64,000 bases of DNA from Paracentrotus lividus (taxonomy: Eukaryota > Echinodermata > Echinoidea > Camarodonta > Echinidae), in assembly GCA_940671915.1 (NCBI GenBank), contig CALNVZ010003434.1:13801683-13865682 (forward strand), read 5' to 3'. The notes beneath the pieces were generated by a model. It had not been told where the DNA came from and made no database searches. It saw only the letters and a program-made list of their open reading frames with translations. The translations under genes and the position numbers were made by a program. Below are positions 12,758-24,203 of the stretch, in pieces. The stretch's first letter is position 1. Every line of letters begins with the position of its first letter.

Positions 12758-15700
12758 ATGGCAAAAAAGGTAGAGAATTTCAATGGTTGTTACTGTCTCG
12801 TTAGCACCCATCCACGCTATAAGGGATGGACATATATTGGTTATACAGTGGATCCACAGAGACGGATTGGCCAGCACAACAAAGGCTCCAAATTTGGAGG
12901 TGCATACAGAACAAGTGGGAAGGGACCTTGGTGAGTGATCCTCGGGGAACCACCGGCTTGGAACTCCAGCTGTCGTGGCCCGGTAGTTAGCTGAGCCGGG
13001 CTCCGCAATACATTGAGTCGGCAGCGGCCAGTATTCTGTGCAACTGCTTCATGTTGCATATTAAGCTTAGATATTTCATAGGAATGATTATTATTAATCG
13101 AGTTTGAGAGTATTGAGCTGAATGAGAGTGTTGAAATTGACCAATTTTGATTGAATTATATTTAGAAATGAAATGGATAGGCCCCTAACACTAACAGTGT
13201 TAGGCCTATTAATAATTTAGAAAAACCATAATAATCAAGTTGATCAACTAAAACTTAAAATTAAGTCAACGGCTTTGCTGTAGATTGTACTTGTGCTAGT
13301 TTTTTTTTTTTATAAAAAGGGAGAAATTCAAGAATAACAAAGCAATAAAACTTTTAAAATGAACTCAACAAATATCAAGAAAGATCTGTATGACTATGAA
13401 TTATTACTTAATGAATATTTAGATTGGAATGTGCTCTTGAAGGACTAAAAGGAATTTTCAACAATAGTCAAAAGTTATATATGTCCATGGGACTAGTCAT
13501 CATGATGATGATATCAAAGAGAAAATAGCTGCCTTTCATATATTGGTATGAATAGTATCATGATATGTGGTATAATATTAACAAGTCCACTTTTCCCCAT
13601 TGTTTTCCTGAAGAACTGATTACCTAGATATACTATTTCTTTGCCCAAGTTGATGTTAAAATGTATGTAAATTACTTTCAACTACCTGAAACAAGTTTTG
13701 GTCTTTCAGAAATATAACCAACTTTGTATGTGTTTACAAATATCAATTTAAAAAAGTCCCTTCCATATGACAGTAGAGCCTAACTGAATAAGATTGGTCA
13801 ACAAAATATATTGGTAAAAGTTAAAATCACATTATATTTTATACAACTTTGACATGTAAGGATTACAAAGGAGTGGGCCTAAATAATTTCCCTGGAGACT
13901 AGGTAAATTTCCAAACTTATCTCAATTATTTAAGATTTTAGCCAAAATAAGAGTAGTGAGAAAGATTTTCAAACATGCAGGCATTTTGGCATTTCAATAA
14001 TGATACTTTAGTTTAAACCTATTTAACACGTAAATCTGCTTATCCATCTGAAAATTAGGATTATAATCTGCCTAATTTGGAACAGAGATGCACAGGGCAG
14101 TATTAACCAACCATTAATTTTTATTTACTTTTTATTCTTGTACAGGGATATGGTGTTGATCATATTTGGCTTTCCAAATGAAATTACAGCATTAAGAGTA
14201 AGTTTGTTAACGCATTCATTCTAAAGTTTCTTTGTTTCTAGGCCCCTTTAATTCAAGTCATGACATCATAGTTTTATATTTTTATTTATTGCTTTCTTGA
14301 ATTAATTAAAGAAACTAAATTTGATGTTAAAATATTAAAACAAAGTTTGATATTTGATACATGAAGGTTGCTAAATGTAACTTATCTTTTCATCCATGCT
14401 TCATCAGGCCAGTAAATCTATAAAAAAAAGTTTTTAATCAGCTCAGTTAAAAATAAAAAGCCATTTTCTCCCCTTGATTCAGTTTGAATGGGCCTGGCAG
14501 CATCCAACCAAGTCCAGAAGGCTTCGTCACATCCCCCGAAAGACAAAAAAAGAGACTGCCTTTCAATACCGCTTCCGGGTCGTCTCTAACATGCTGCGTG
14601 TTGGACCCTGGTGTCGTCTTCCTCTAACGATCCAATGGCTCATGCAGGAATATAAGCAAGAGTTTGATGTTAGACTGCAGCCTCCACGTCACATGCCTAT
14701 ATCGTATGGTCAGGTATCCAGTACAAAGGTTAGTGGGTACTGTCTAAGCTGAAATTCTTTTGATGGTATTATTTTTGCAAATTTTGTGAGTCATTTTGGG
14801 GGGATATTTTCCACTTTAATTAAAAGTAATAAAAATCATCTCCAAGATTGCAAAATGACGCTTTTATGAATTTTGCCATCTAGTCCAAAATTGCTAAAAC
14901 ATCTGTCCGTTATAATTTTGGCTATACAGTATTTTATTACTCGATATTACTCGATAATACAGTCAACTCCCATATTAAAAAGGTGCTCAGGACCAAGCCA
15001 ATGACCTTAATATCAAATACTGGACTAGAAGGCATATGTGCACATACATGTACTTGAAATTATGATCAGGAAATCATTAGTATCTGTGCCTATTAGAACA
15101 GGAGTAGACTGTACTTTCATTAATACTTTCATATCTTGACTTGAGTAGATTTCAGATTTGCATCCCAAGATTTAATTAAACATTGCAAAAACATCAAATT
15201 TTACTTTGTATCTAGATATTAATGATAAAATTATTAGATATGTATGCACATAGTGCAATCTATTCTCATTTCAACAAGGTACTTGTTACCAAGCCAAGTG
15301 CTTCGTTACAACAAAATCTCTCAATATGTAGGTTTGTACCTGTTTGAAATGCATCATTCTAACAAAAATCTGTTGCCATTATAACATGAGTAGATTGTGT
15401 CAGCTACTGGCTTCATTGCATTTGAATACTAATGTAGTTAGGTTAGATTTCTGGCAGTTGGTCATAGATAGTTCTATGGGTAAGGTTATTGGATATTCAG
15501 CCACATCCCCCCCCCCCCCTTGCACAAAATAAATTCATGATTTTACATTTTCTTTTCTTTCCTTGATGTAGGTTGGTGATTATGGAAACCCAAAAAGAAT
15601 GAAAAAGAGGAAAGGAAAGAAGGACAAAAGTTCAAGTTCTCAAGATTTATCTGAAGATGATGATGATGTGATGGCCATTCCTTCAAGCCAAACTGCGGGC

Positions 15701-17062
15701 AAGAGATGCCCTATTTGTGGGCAAAGATTTCAGGTGAGGTTATTTCTTTAAAGGGATTGAGTAACAAGTAATGAACTTTCTTGTATGGGTATATATTAAC
15801 TGTTAAATACCATCCTGATGAAATTATTCTATGATTTAGTAACTTTGTGGAGGGTTGTGAAACTCTGATCTGTGTGGCCCTACATATGCTGTCAGTGCAT
15901 GTAAAAATGTATCAAGAGGAAGCCCTGAAAAATTCATCTCACAAGCATCATTTCATGCTTCACAATAAGAAAAGAGATTATTTTCCCTCCATAGACTGCA
16001 GTGTTAACTAAGCGTACCGTAAGTATACCCAGGTACGCTTTAATATGACTACCGTATGGTAATATTTATCATTATTTCGGCAATTAAACTACTGATTAGC
16101 TTCAAAATCTCAGGCGATTCTTGTCTTACCTAAATGATTGCAATTATTATTGCTTTATAAGCTGGAAGGGTAATTTTTTGAGATCCTGAATGAAGTTGAA
16201 CAATCCCTTTAACCTAGCAACACCTCTGTCATATCACCAGTCCTGATGATATCAATTTATATTTACTTTTATCCAGGATGTGATATTCTGGTCATATATT
16301 TAATTTGGTGGTCAGGGAGTGCAAATTTTGCACCCCTTGTCGTCTGCATGTAGTTTGTATTTCAGGGAAAAAGTTTTAAGGATTTCCACAAATTGAAAGC
16401 TCACAACAATGTTGCTCATCTTTCCCACTACATGATAGCTTTTCTTTAACAATTTTAATGTTACATAATTTGATACATAGCTTGACGAATCCATGCTGAC
16501 CTGCCTCTTCCCATCATGCCAAGCAGAATATCACATGATCTGCTTGTCAAAACGTTTCCTTCAAAATGAGCCTGACCAACTTCTGCCTGTAGAGGGCTCC
16601 TGTCCATCGTGCAAGGAAACGGTATTGTGGGGTGACTTGATCAGAAAGAAGCAGGGTTGCTATGCAAAGTTGTCAGAGGTTAGTCAATATTGTCTCGTTT
16701 AGGACCAGAATGGCCTACAATAATTTTAAAAGACAAAAATGAATCCTTTCTCCTCCTCAAATTAACACCAATCTTTTTCTTGTTCACTAAGTTAACCATG
16801 AAACAAACAATATCCATATTAAAAACACCCTTAAATGAGAATAATGGATCTATAAATTGTTCTCAAAATGAAAACGATGTACATGTATCTATCAGAGCCG
16901 AGACGTTTGCTACAGTGACAACACCTCTGGGCTTTATATAGTTTGTGATTATATGCCCTGTACATGATTTCTAGAAAATTAATGTTGTTTGTATTTTATT
17001 TATCCAAGATATCAGAGGAAACTGAATCCGATCATTGGGCCGAGGAGCTTAGACCTACATGA
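12758..17062 (+). CDS. SLX1: SLX1 structure-specific endonuclease catalytic subunit, 6 exons
   Basis: Coding exons: 12758-12930, 14146-14197, 14483-14728, 15572-15733, 16481-16678, 17009-17062. They sum to 885 nt, giving 294 residues. Known role: the nuclease subunit of SLX1-SLX4, which cuts Holliday junctions, flaps and replication forks in the nucleus. Visible support: the GIY-YIG domain has GCY at 10-12 in place of GIY, YIG at 26-28, the arginine pair in RRIGQHN (35-41), and the catalytic-type glutamate E77 in FEWAWQHP. After a basic linker ([12 protein letters not shown], a likely nuclear-localisation stretch) comes the C4HC3 RING-like zinc finger with C203, C206, C219, C224, H229, C232, C252 and C255. 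WGDLI near the end is a family signature. The ATG at 12758 is chosen because the frame upstream of it has no ATG, only a TTG. The gene is head-to-head with HPS4. An old short transposon begins 9 nt after the exon 3 splice donor. Confidence 0.95.
14738..14931. mobile_element. Old, CpG-decayed copy of the MITE at 61611
   Basis: It starts TACTGTCTAAG and ends GGCTATACAGTA. It aligns along its length with the element at 61611-61813 (for example TAGTCCAAAATTGC.AAAA and GAATTTTGCCA), but almost every CG of the other copy appears here as TG, CA or something else. The left end begins 9 nt inside intron 3 of SLX1. Confidence 0.65.
14958..15113. mobile_element. TACAGTC-type MITE
   Basis: The left terminus TACAGTCAACTCCCAT is inverted at the right terminus, AGGAGTAGACTGTA. 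It is about 156 bp with TA at both ends and no ORF. The same family occurs at 63724-63915, and partial copies end near 17592 and 19368 (GGGAGTGGACTGTA). Confidence 0.6.
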
Positions 17063-18949
17063 AGCTCAGGAAATATGACTAAATTGCTGTAAGAAGACAA
17101 ATGCAGAGACTCCAACACCGTGCAGAGCATGAGATTCTCCTGCCAAGATCCCTAGCACACAGGAGACCCCATCTCAATGTGTGCGTAGACCAAACCAACA
17201 GCACGAAGCCTGAATTGCTTGTGGTCAGAGTCCGCTTTTATTTTTCTAACAGCCTTCAGATGTTATCTTTGAACATTTCTTTTGTTTAAATTTATCAATT
17301 TGATGTTCAGTAAATAAGGTAAAATACTGCATTTTTGTCAGAGAGGCTATTGGGCTGGAGGGAAAATGCAGCTAGGGTGTGAAATGCAGCTTGAGCGTGA
17401 GGCTTTCAAACTCGAGCGGGAGAGCGGGAGATTTTTCAGAAATGGCCTTTCGGCGGGAGACCTCACACGGAAAGCAGGAGAGTTGGAGCCTTTGCTTAGC
17501 TTTTTGCACAACCGTTTAAAATTTGGCCATAACAATTGGCTCAACATAATTTTCATACTTGTACCTGTTATAATGGGAGTGGACTGTACCCTACTTGACA
17601 TACACTTTTATTCATCAATTGTGACCGAATAACTCAAAACTGCTAAGAAGTTGCAATTTTGCAAGAGAGAAAATTGGGAAAAGGGTACGGTATAAGCAGC
17701 TTCTTTGAATAGACTGCTTTTATTTCAATTTTTTGAAGTGTACATTATCTTAGGACCATATACATGTAGGGCTACTTATCAAGCTTTAAAAGGTTTTTCG
17801 TTCTTCTATTTCGATGAAATTACTTTTTTGTGATATGAAAAATGCCATGTTGATTTATTCAAATAAGAAAATGTTATAACAAGGTTCTGCCGACCAAGCC
17901 AATACCCATTTATGAAATCTATCCTGTTTGAAATTGGGAATGGTAAGATTGCCACATTTTGAAATCCTGTTGTGTACATGCTCATTGTCATAGGAGTGTA
18001 CCGATTTAATTCATGGCCCTGGTATAAATCATTTATGTCATAGGTACATGTATCACCACAACTAGAGGAATAACTTCAAATGAGTTCAGTTGCTACCTAT
18101 TACTGATATCATTGTGTGATGCAGTTCTGTATCACATGTATAAAATAAGAATGAATTTTTACATAATAATTGCGATGTGTAATCTACATCTGCATGTACT
18201 TGAGGACTAGAATGATACATATTCTCTGCTTTTACATTTCAAATGCTTTCAGCTGATGAGTTTGGATGCTTAATGAGTTTTATCTATCCGCCTCTTTATG
18301 GCTCAATGAACTATGTTATCATAATTTGGTGTAAATTAATTCTTGTAAATTTATGTTTGTGTTTACAAATTCCCTTGAACAGTATTATACTCATTTTATG
18401 TTCTGATTATGCTTACAAGTGCAATAGTGCATTCATGTGTATTTCATATGTACTTTGTGTATTCTGTAATCTGATTATTTAATGGTAAAGCAAGTTATTT
18501 GAAATGAAAATATTCCTTGGTGACTTATGAAGGCACAAAGCCACATCCTCAATTCAAAGATAAATATTTCAATTTGAATTTATGTACTGGAATTTAATTA
18601 ATTTTCATTCAAAGGATATTTAGAAATGTATTTTTATGTTTGAGCAGAAAAGTGATCAAATTGTCATGACAATAATTTGTGTAAAACAGGTATATTTCAA
18701 TATATTTTAATAACTTTACACCAAGTGTGGAATAGCTACATTGATGTTCATTATTTATTTTTGTTTATGTATATATTTTAAGGGTATTTCATGAAATTTC
18801 ATGTCACTGAAAATGAATTTGTTTTATTAAATTATTTTACATTTATTAATTGAAAATGAAAATTTGTTCTATATTCATTTTAGAAGGTAGAAAGACAGGT
18901 GTAAAAGATTGATGAGAAGGTAACAGATTATGAATAAAAATTATGAATA

Positions 18950-19135
18950 AAAAAAAATTAAGAATATGAGGGATAGAATATATTTAGAGGGAGAGAAAGA
19001 AAGAGGGGTGGGAGAGAGAGAAGAAATAGAGACAGAGAGAAATACAGAAAGCTAGAAAGAGGGAGAGAGAGAGAAGCAGGGGCCTGCAGCCCCCACTTTT
19101 TCAGGAAACGTGTCTGTTCACCCCCCCCCCCCACT
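18950..19135. repeat. GA-rich low-complexity tract with C run
   Basis: Purine-rich sequence dominated by GAGA words (about 18990-19076), then a pyrimidine run with 12 or so consecutive C near 19119-19132. It is simple sequence; ORFs predicted across it are artefacts of composition. Confidence 0.8.
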
Positions 19136-20282
19136 TTCAAAAACACTCGGCATTCCCTGATAAGGGGGTAATGACGTGAGAAAACAAGAGTGTAATAAAA
19201 AGATATAAATGAAGGACTGGAGAGAAACTGAGAATATGAGGTACATAATAAACATACTTGTGGATTTGTTGGAAATTTTTATTGCAACTGGAGCAGTGCA
19301 ATGTTACGGCAAATTATTGCATCTGTGCTCATTATAGTAGGAGTGGACTCGGGAGTGGACTGTAGGATGTGATAGAAGTAAAGAAGGGAAAATCACAGGA
19401 AGAGTGAGAGAGAGAGAGAGAGATGTATCGGTATTGGAAACATGTAAATAAAGGAAATTAAAAAAAAAAGTTATTAACACTAGCAGGAAACAACAAATTT
19501 GAAGAGAATGAAAAAGAAAACTCATATTTTAAGGAAACCAAAACTCAAGAAGAAAATCAATGTTAACTTAGGAAAGAGTAAAATGAGAGGAGTGATTTAA
19601 AAATTCATACATTTATCAAGCAGAAAATCATCAGTCAGAAAAAATATAAACCTCAAACCTTGCCATTTAATGGAAATCTTTGTCATGAACATATAACTAC
19701 ATCTCCTGAAAAAATATCTTCTTCCAAATAATCTAATACCGTTTTTGTATGGTACATGTATATGTTTCCGCTTGGATAATATAATCAGGATGTATTCTTT
19801 GCTGTAATGTAAAATTTGATTTGTGCCAAATTAAGGTATGACTGCAATGAATGAATCAAAATGATCATATGGTCATAATTCCAAATGAGTTATAGCAAAG
19901 TTCATTGCAAAATAACATTTCAATAAAGTAACATAATAATTGATACTAAATCATATATGAAGCCTGACTTTCAAGAGGCGAAGGGTATAAAAATCAAACT
20001 GACGAACATCTGCATCTAGGCAAAATTCTAACAATTGCAAGTCAACTGTTTGCTTCAAATATTTTTTGTTGTTGACACATACGGTATTTTTCATCACATT
20101 AAACATTGCATCCTGTTCATGCAAGCGTAAACATATGCCACACAAAAATGGTACCAAAATGGAAGATATTCTTTGAGGTCATGTATAATAGTTATATTTT
20201 CATGGATAACCAACCATGTGGATAACAACTCTTCAAAATTAACAAGTTTTGAGGTGTTTAGTTATTTCTTACTTTGATGTGA

Positions 20283-20620
20283 GTTTAAAGATTCTGAAGT
20301 CTATGACTATATGCATCCTCATTTTGGCAAAATTGCTTCAAAATGGCTGATTTTTAAAAAACTTTGAACCGTTGTTTTGTAGAAAATTTTTCAGACTTTG
20401 CCTGTTATAATTCAAATAGTATCTTGCTTCCTTCTGAGCTCAACCTGTTTTCCACCGCATACATGTATTATGTCAAAGCCAGAAGGAAACGATACAAAAT
20501 ATGAGAAAAAATGTAGAAAACATGCAAGTTTTTATACAAAATCAGCCATTTAGAAGCAATTTTGCCATTTTGACAATCCCCATAGAATGTACGATCTTCC
20601 ACAACTCTCTTACTTTAAAA
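20283..20620. mobile_element. Inverted-repeat element, intergenic
   Basis: TTTTGGCAAAATTGCTTC and ATGGCTGATTTT on the left are inverted on the right as AAAATCAGCCAT and GAAGCAATTTTGCCATTTTG. The outer ends are GTTTAAAG and CTTTAAAAC. No coding content is visible, so it is probably a MITE. Confidence 0.55.
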
Positions 20621-20907
20621 CCAGTTTTGATGAAACTTTTCTTATCTAATCGTTCCTCTTAATTACTTTTTTTTCCTACAAGATTTTCCCTTGGGTTTGA
20701 GATCCTATTGTTTTAAATAAAAAATAAAAGTTTAAGCTCTGAATAGTCAAATGATTGAATAAAATTTTGCATGACTGTTTTGATTAAAACTAGAAGAGTC
20801 CATACTTGTTATGAGGAGGTGCTTGGGATAAAGCCATGTTATTCGGACAGGGGAGAATTGCCTATTTTTTATCTATCTGCAAAACCTGTGACAAGTACAC
20901 TGTACAT

Positions 20908-21254
20908 GTGATGCACCACGCCGTACACCGGGGTACCGTTGTAACCCGGGGTACAGCGTTGTGCAGCGCCCTCTCGTGTCCATTAGCATACAGTTATACA
21001 GTGTTTTCACGCTGAGTATTATTTTCATGGTCGATGATCGGTGCGACAATGATCACAAGGCCTGTTTTCCTTCTTTAATATTATCTAATGACAATAATAG
21101 TACAAATTTAACTTATTATAGTAACTACTCAAGACTTTATATATAATTTTGCACAGTTTGGTAACCCAGGAATCAGCGCTAAAAATAAAATAAATAATTC
21201 AACAGAACGGTGATTTATTTTTTGGTACCCCAGGGTACCAAAAAGTGCATCATG
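20908..21254. mobile_element. Candidate MITE with GATGCAC...GGGGTACC ends
   Basis: Left end ATGTGATGCACCACGCC...CGGGGTACC; right end GGTACCCCAGGGTACC...GTGCATCATG. The terminal inverted repeat is imperfect, about 33 bp. The interior has TGTAACCCGGGGTAC and no ORF of note. Confidence 0.45.
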
Positions 21255-22108
21255 TGTCAAAACAACTTGGGATTTAGAGATACAGTGAAAACTTGATGTA
21301 AATAGTTCTGGTATATAAAATTACCCGATAGAACAAGCTATTTCTCCAGTCAGAAACAATTTAAATATTTTTCGTTTTGTAAATTGTTTAGTGCCTAATA
21401 TAAACAAACAAAATATTTCTGGCCTGCAAGCCCCAATACTCATATTGAGTTTCCACTGTATACATTACAAATGAATAACAATACCAAACAAACAAGATGT
21501 AACAGTTATTTTTGTAATTTTTTAAACACAGTTAACCATTTTTAATATAATGCCAGTCTCTCTGCATGGATATTTAAATACATTGCATCACATTCTTCAC
21601 ACAGGTAAAATATTTTCCACACATCTCAAATTGAGCAAACCCTATGAAAATTGTTTTCTCCCATATAGCATTTCTTCTTGTTTATTTTGTAGAATTCATG
21701 AGTGAATGAACTTGCAATCTTATAGAAACCGGATGTGGTTTAAGTCGGAAGAGGTAACAATTAGAATTTACAATTTCAAATTTCCAAAATATTTTTAATC
21801 AAATTTCATGAGTAAATTCAACAGCAAAGTTAGAATCCCTTTTCTGTTTGTAAACATGTCTACAGGTATCAATTTGAATTCTAATTTGTGAAATACAAGT
21901 GTTTCATAAACTTGATAAAGTCAATCCTCCATACTTGTATGTAAACATAGTATAAATGTATGACGGTATCATGAGCACCTTTAGTTGCATCATAACATTC
22001 ACACTAATGAATACAATTTACAGATGGATATGACACTATAAAATGGTTGCTGTATAAAACATCATTTTACATAAGTAAATCCCTACTTTTTAATCATAAT
22101 TATTCTAA

Positions 22109-22114
22109 TTTATT
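22109..22114 (-). terminator. Candidate poly(A) signal of UQCR10
   Basis: AATAAA in minus sense, 375 nt downstream of the UQCR10 stop codon. This is the most plausible signal I could find for this transcript; no cleavage site can be read from the sequence alone. Confidence 0.4.
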
Positions 22115-22488
22115 TTGCGATACGTGGTGATTCTCTTGTCTTGAACTTTTGCAGATGAAATGGGCAGGACTTGGATGACTCACTGTACATCAATCGTATA
22201 TTGTTCAATCTGAACTCTGGAGGCTTTATACAGTTGCATACAATTCTTGGCAGGTTAAAAGTACAAACTGTTCTAGCAAACCACGACAACTCTGTCCTAC
22301 AGAGCACAGCACTTCAGATTTTCAGCACTTGATCATGACGATTGTTAGACAGTTTCTTCTGCTCTTCTCCATGGATGTGTGTAAGGCAAGGTCATCAGTA
22401 ACCATTGCGGTTGAGGTTGTGTGAAGTAGTGCTGAGCGACTGACGTAAACAAATCTCTATCTTTGATATCTTAAGGGTAGCTGGGGTC

Positions 22489-23469
22489 CTAGTCATCATC
22501 CTCCTCATCTCCTTCCAGTCTTTTTAGAATGGGCCCTTTCACATCTATCCATTGTTTCTGCAAATATACAAAAGATAAAGGCAATCATGAAAAGAAAAAG
22601 CAAGGATTGCTCACATCAATGTAAGGAATATTTACCTTGTACTTTTTGTAGTTGTACCTGAAAATAAAGTGTTATAACAGTTTTCTTAAGAAGTCAAAAC
22701 ATGAATAGTGGCAGGAAAATGAAAACATCACCAATTTGCTGTCAATTTGGTTGCCATTTATTTATTATAATATAAGTTCTTCGTAACTCATGTAGATCTA
22801 ACGTTAGGTCTAACTTGCTTGAACGAATTTGTCTTTGACTTAAATCTTAAAATGGATTCCAAAAATATCAATGAATTCTAGCCTAGGCTTGGCTATCGAT
22901 TTAGTCCCCAAATGAATTCTTTAATAAATGTAACAAAGTTAGAATCTAGATCTATTTAACATTTTTATTCATTTTTAAAGCAGTGTGAGAACACTTTTAT
23001 TTGTTTGTTTTTTTCATCTACAATACAACAGCCTATGTTCAAAGGCTGGAAACAGCCACATACAGCTGCAAACCAACATCAGTCAGTACTGAAAAATGGC
23101 TGTCTGTCGCCCTCTTGGTTGCTGAGGAAACTTCTCAATAATAATTAGCGAAACCATCTTTAAACCTACCTCAAAATAAATTAAGATAATCTATAGATCT
23201 AGTCTCATTGCAATATAATTCTTCCAATTTAGATATTTTAAATTTTATTTAGTAGAATCTTTAGACCCTTTTGGATATGCCACCTTGACTTGGCTGAAGC
23301 TGCTCAAGACTCTTTTCTGCATTGACTTTCCATTGGAAGTAAACTGCTGCAATAATAAGTTAGAATCTACTTCCCAGTGCAGTGGCAGTGCAAGGTCAAT
23401 TATGAATTGACCATGCATAAGTGTAAGTGGGAAACAGCAAAGATCAATGAAAACTAATCTGTTTTTTGT

Positions 23470-23504
<35 letters not shown>

Positions 23505-23794
23505 TGTGTGGGACAGGAACGAGAACGACTTAAAAGCGGCCTCTGACCGCCGAGGACATGCGTGAGGGCTCAGTTTTAGCCGAGTCGAACAGGCCACGGC
23601 GCTCAGCAGCACAGCTTGCGGGGAGAGCCGGGGGGAACCTATTGCTAACTTACCCCTGGATTGAGGCTGTTGAATAAACTATCCGTGGTCCTGTCGAAGA
23701 CTCTCTCGAAGAAAAATGCTCCCACGAGGATTGTGAGTGCAAATGTGGACGATCTCCTGAACAGATTATTGTACAGAGTCTTTGATAATGACAT
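22489..23794 (-). CDS. UQCR10: UQCR10, cytochrome bc1 complex subunit 9, 2 exons
   Basis: Exon 1 is 23794-23654 (47 codons) and exon 2 is 22557-22489 (22 codons plus stop), both phase 0, giving 69 residues. Known role: a small accessory subunit of mitochondrial complex III in the inner membrane, next to cytochrome c1 and the Rieske protein. Visible support: LFRRSSTFALTILVGAFFFE matches the family signature (R-R/T-S-T-F-A-L-T-I-x-V-G-x-x-F-F-E-R). Residues 16-34 form the single membrane span, followed by the FDRTTDSLFNSLNPG segment. Exon 2 opens KQWIDVK, corresponding to KLWKDIK/KLWKHIK in other animals. It then adds GPILKRLEGDEEDDD, an acidic tail I do not know from the vertebrate protein. 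An upstream in-frame ATG exists at 23908, but the conserved protein starts at 23794. A candidate AATAAA poly(A) signal lies at 22114-22109. Confidence 0.93.
23471..23502. repeat. Poly(A) run in UQCR10 intron
   Basis: About 32 consecutive A on the plus strand (T in UQCR10 sense), bordering the GC-rich block at 23505-23640. Its length is probably uncertain in the assembly. Confidence 0.9.
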
Positions 23795-24203
23795 GGTTAT
23801 TACTATAAACGTCTGAGACGTTACAAATACTGTAGAAATGTGGGAAAAGTTGAGTAATTTCGGAAAAAGTCCCCGAATTTCGATGAGCTCGGACGTCGCA
23901 GGGGTCAAAGTTTATTGTCGATCTACTATGACACATTACCGTTTTGTATAATTCTAAATTTCAAAAAGTATTTTTACCATTTTTGAAAATTATGATTTAC
24001 TTTTAGATATTTTTTAATTTTTTTTAAACGTTACGGTTATTTGTTTAATTGCTAATTAATCTACAAATCATTCAAGTAACAGATATAGGCATCGATATTT
24101 TGACGAATATCGTTATGCGATATCGATAATAATGTCATAAGAGAAAAATGGGTGTTGGTGGTGTCAATGTTTTCGTGAAAGGAGGATAGAACAATTCATA
24201 AAG
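23795..24203. promoter_or_regulatory. Divergent UQCR10/ANKRD13 promoter region
   Basis: The 409 bp between the UQCR10 and ANKRD13 start codons. It contains two related palindromic motifs, ATCGATAT at 24091-24098 and TATCGATA at 24121-24128, with ATATCG between them. TATCGATA is the DREF-type element known from Drosophila housekeeping promoters; whether it works here is unknown. No clear TATA box was seen. Confidence 0.55.

Larger units (their letters stand above)
17063..22488. other. Repeat-rich intergenic region between SLX1 and UQCR10
   Basis: A tail-to-tail intergenic stretch of about 5.4 kb with no ORF that looks like a gene. It should contain the SLX1 3' UTR, but I found no decisive poly(A) signal. 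It holds partial copies of a TACAGTC-type short element (ending near 17592 and 19368), a purine-rich GA tract with a C run at about 18980-19133, an inverted-repeat element at 20283-20620, and another with GGGGTACC termini at about 20908-21254. The UQCR10 3' UTR presumably occupies 22109-22488. Confidence 0.6.

Noticed and set aside
22634-22655. A possible small middle exon of UQCR10 (minus sense, starting GTACAACTAC, with AG before and GTAAAT after)
   Set aside because: Including it breaks the frame into the conserved KQWIDVK segment; exon 1 joins directly to 22557 in phase 0 and matches the family.
23505-23640. A tRNA or vault RNA gene
   Set aside because: There is a weak B-box-like GTTCGACTC, but no cloverleaf and no proper A box could be drawn.
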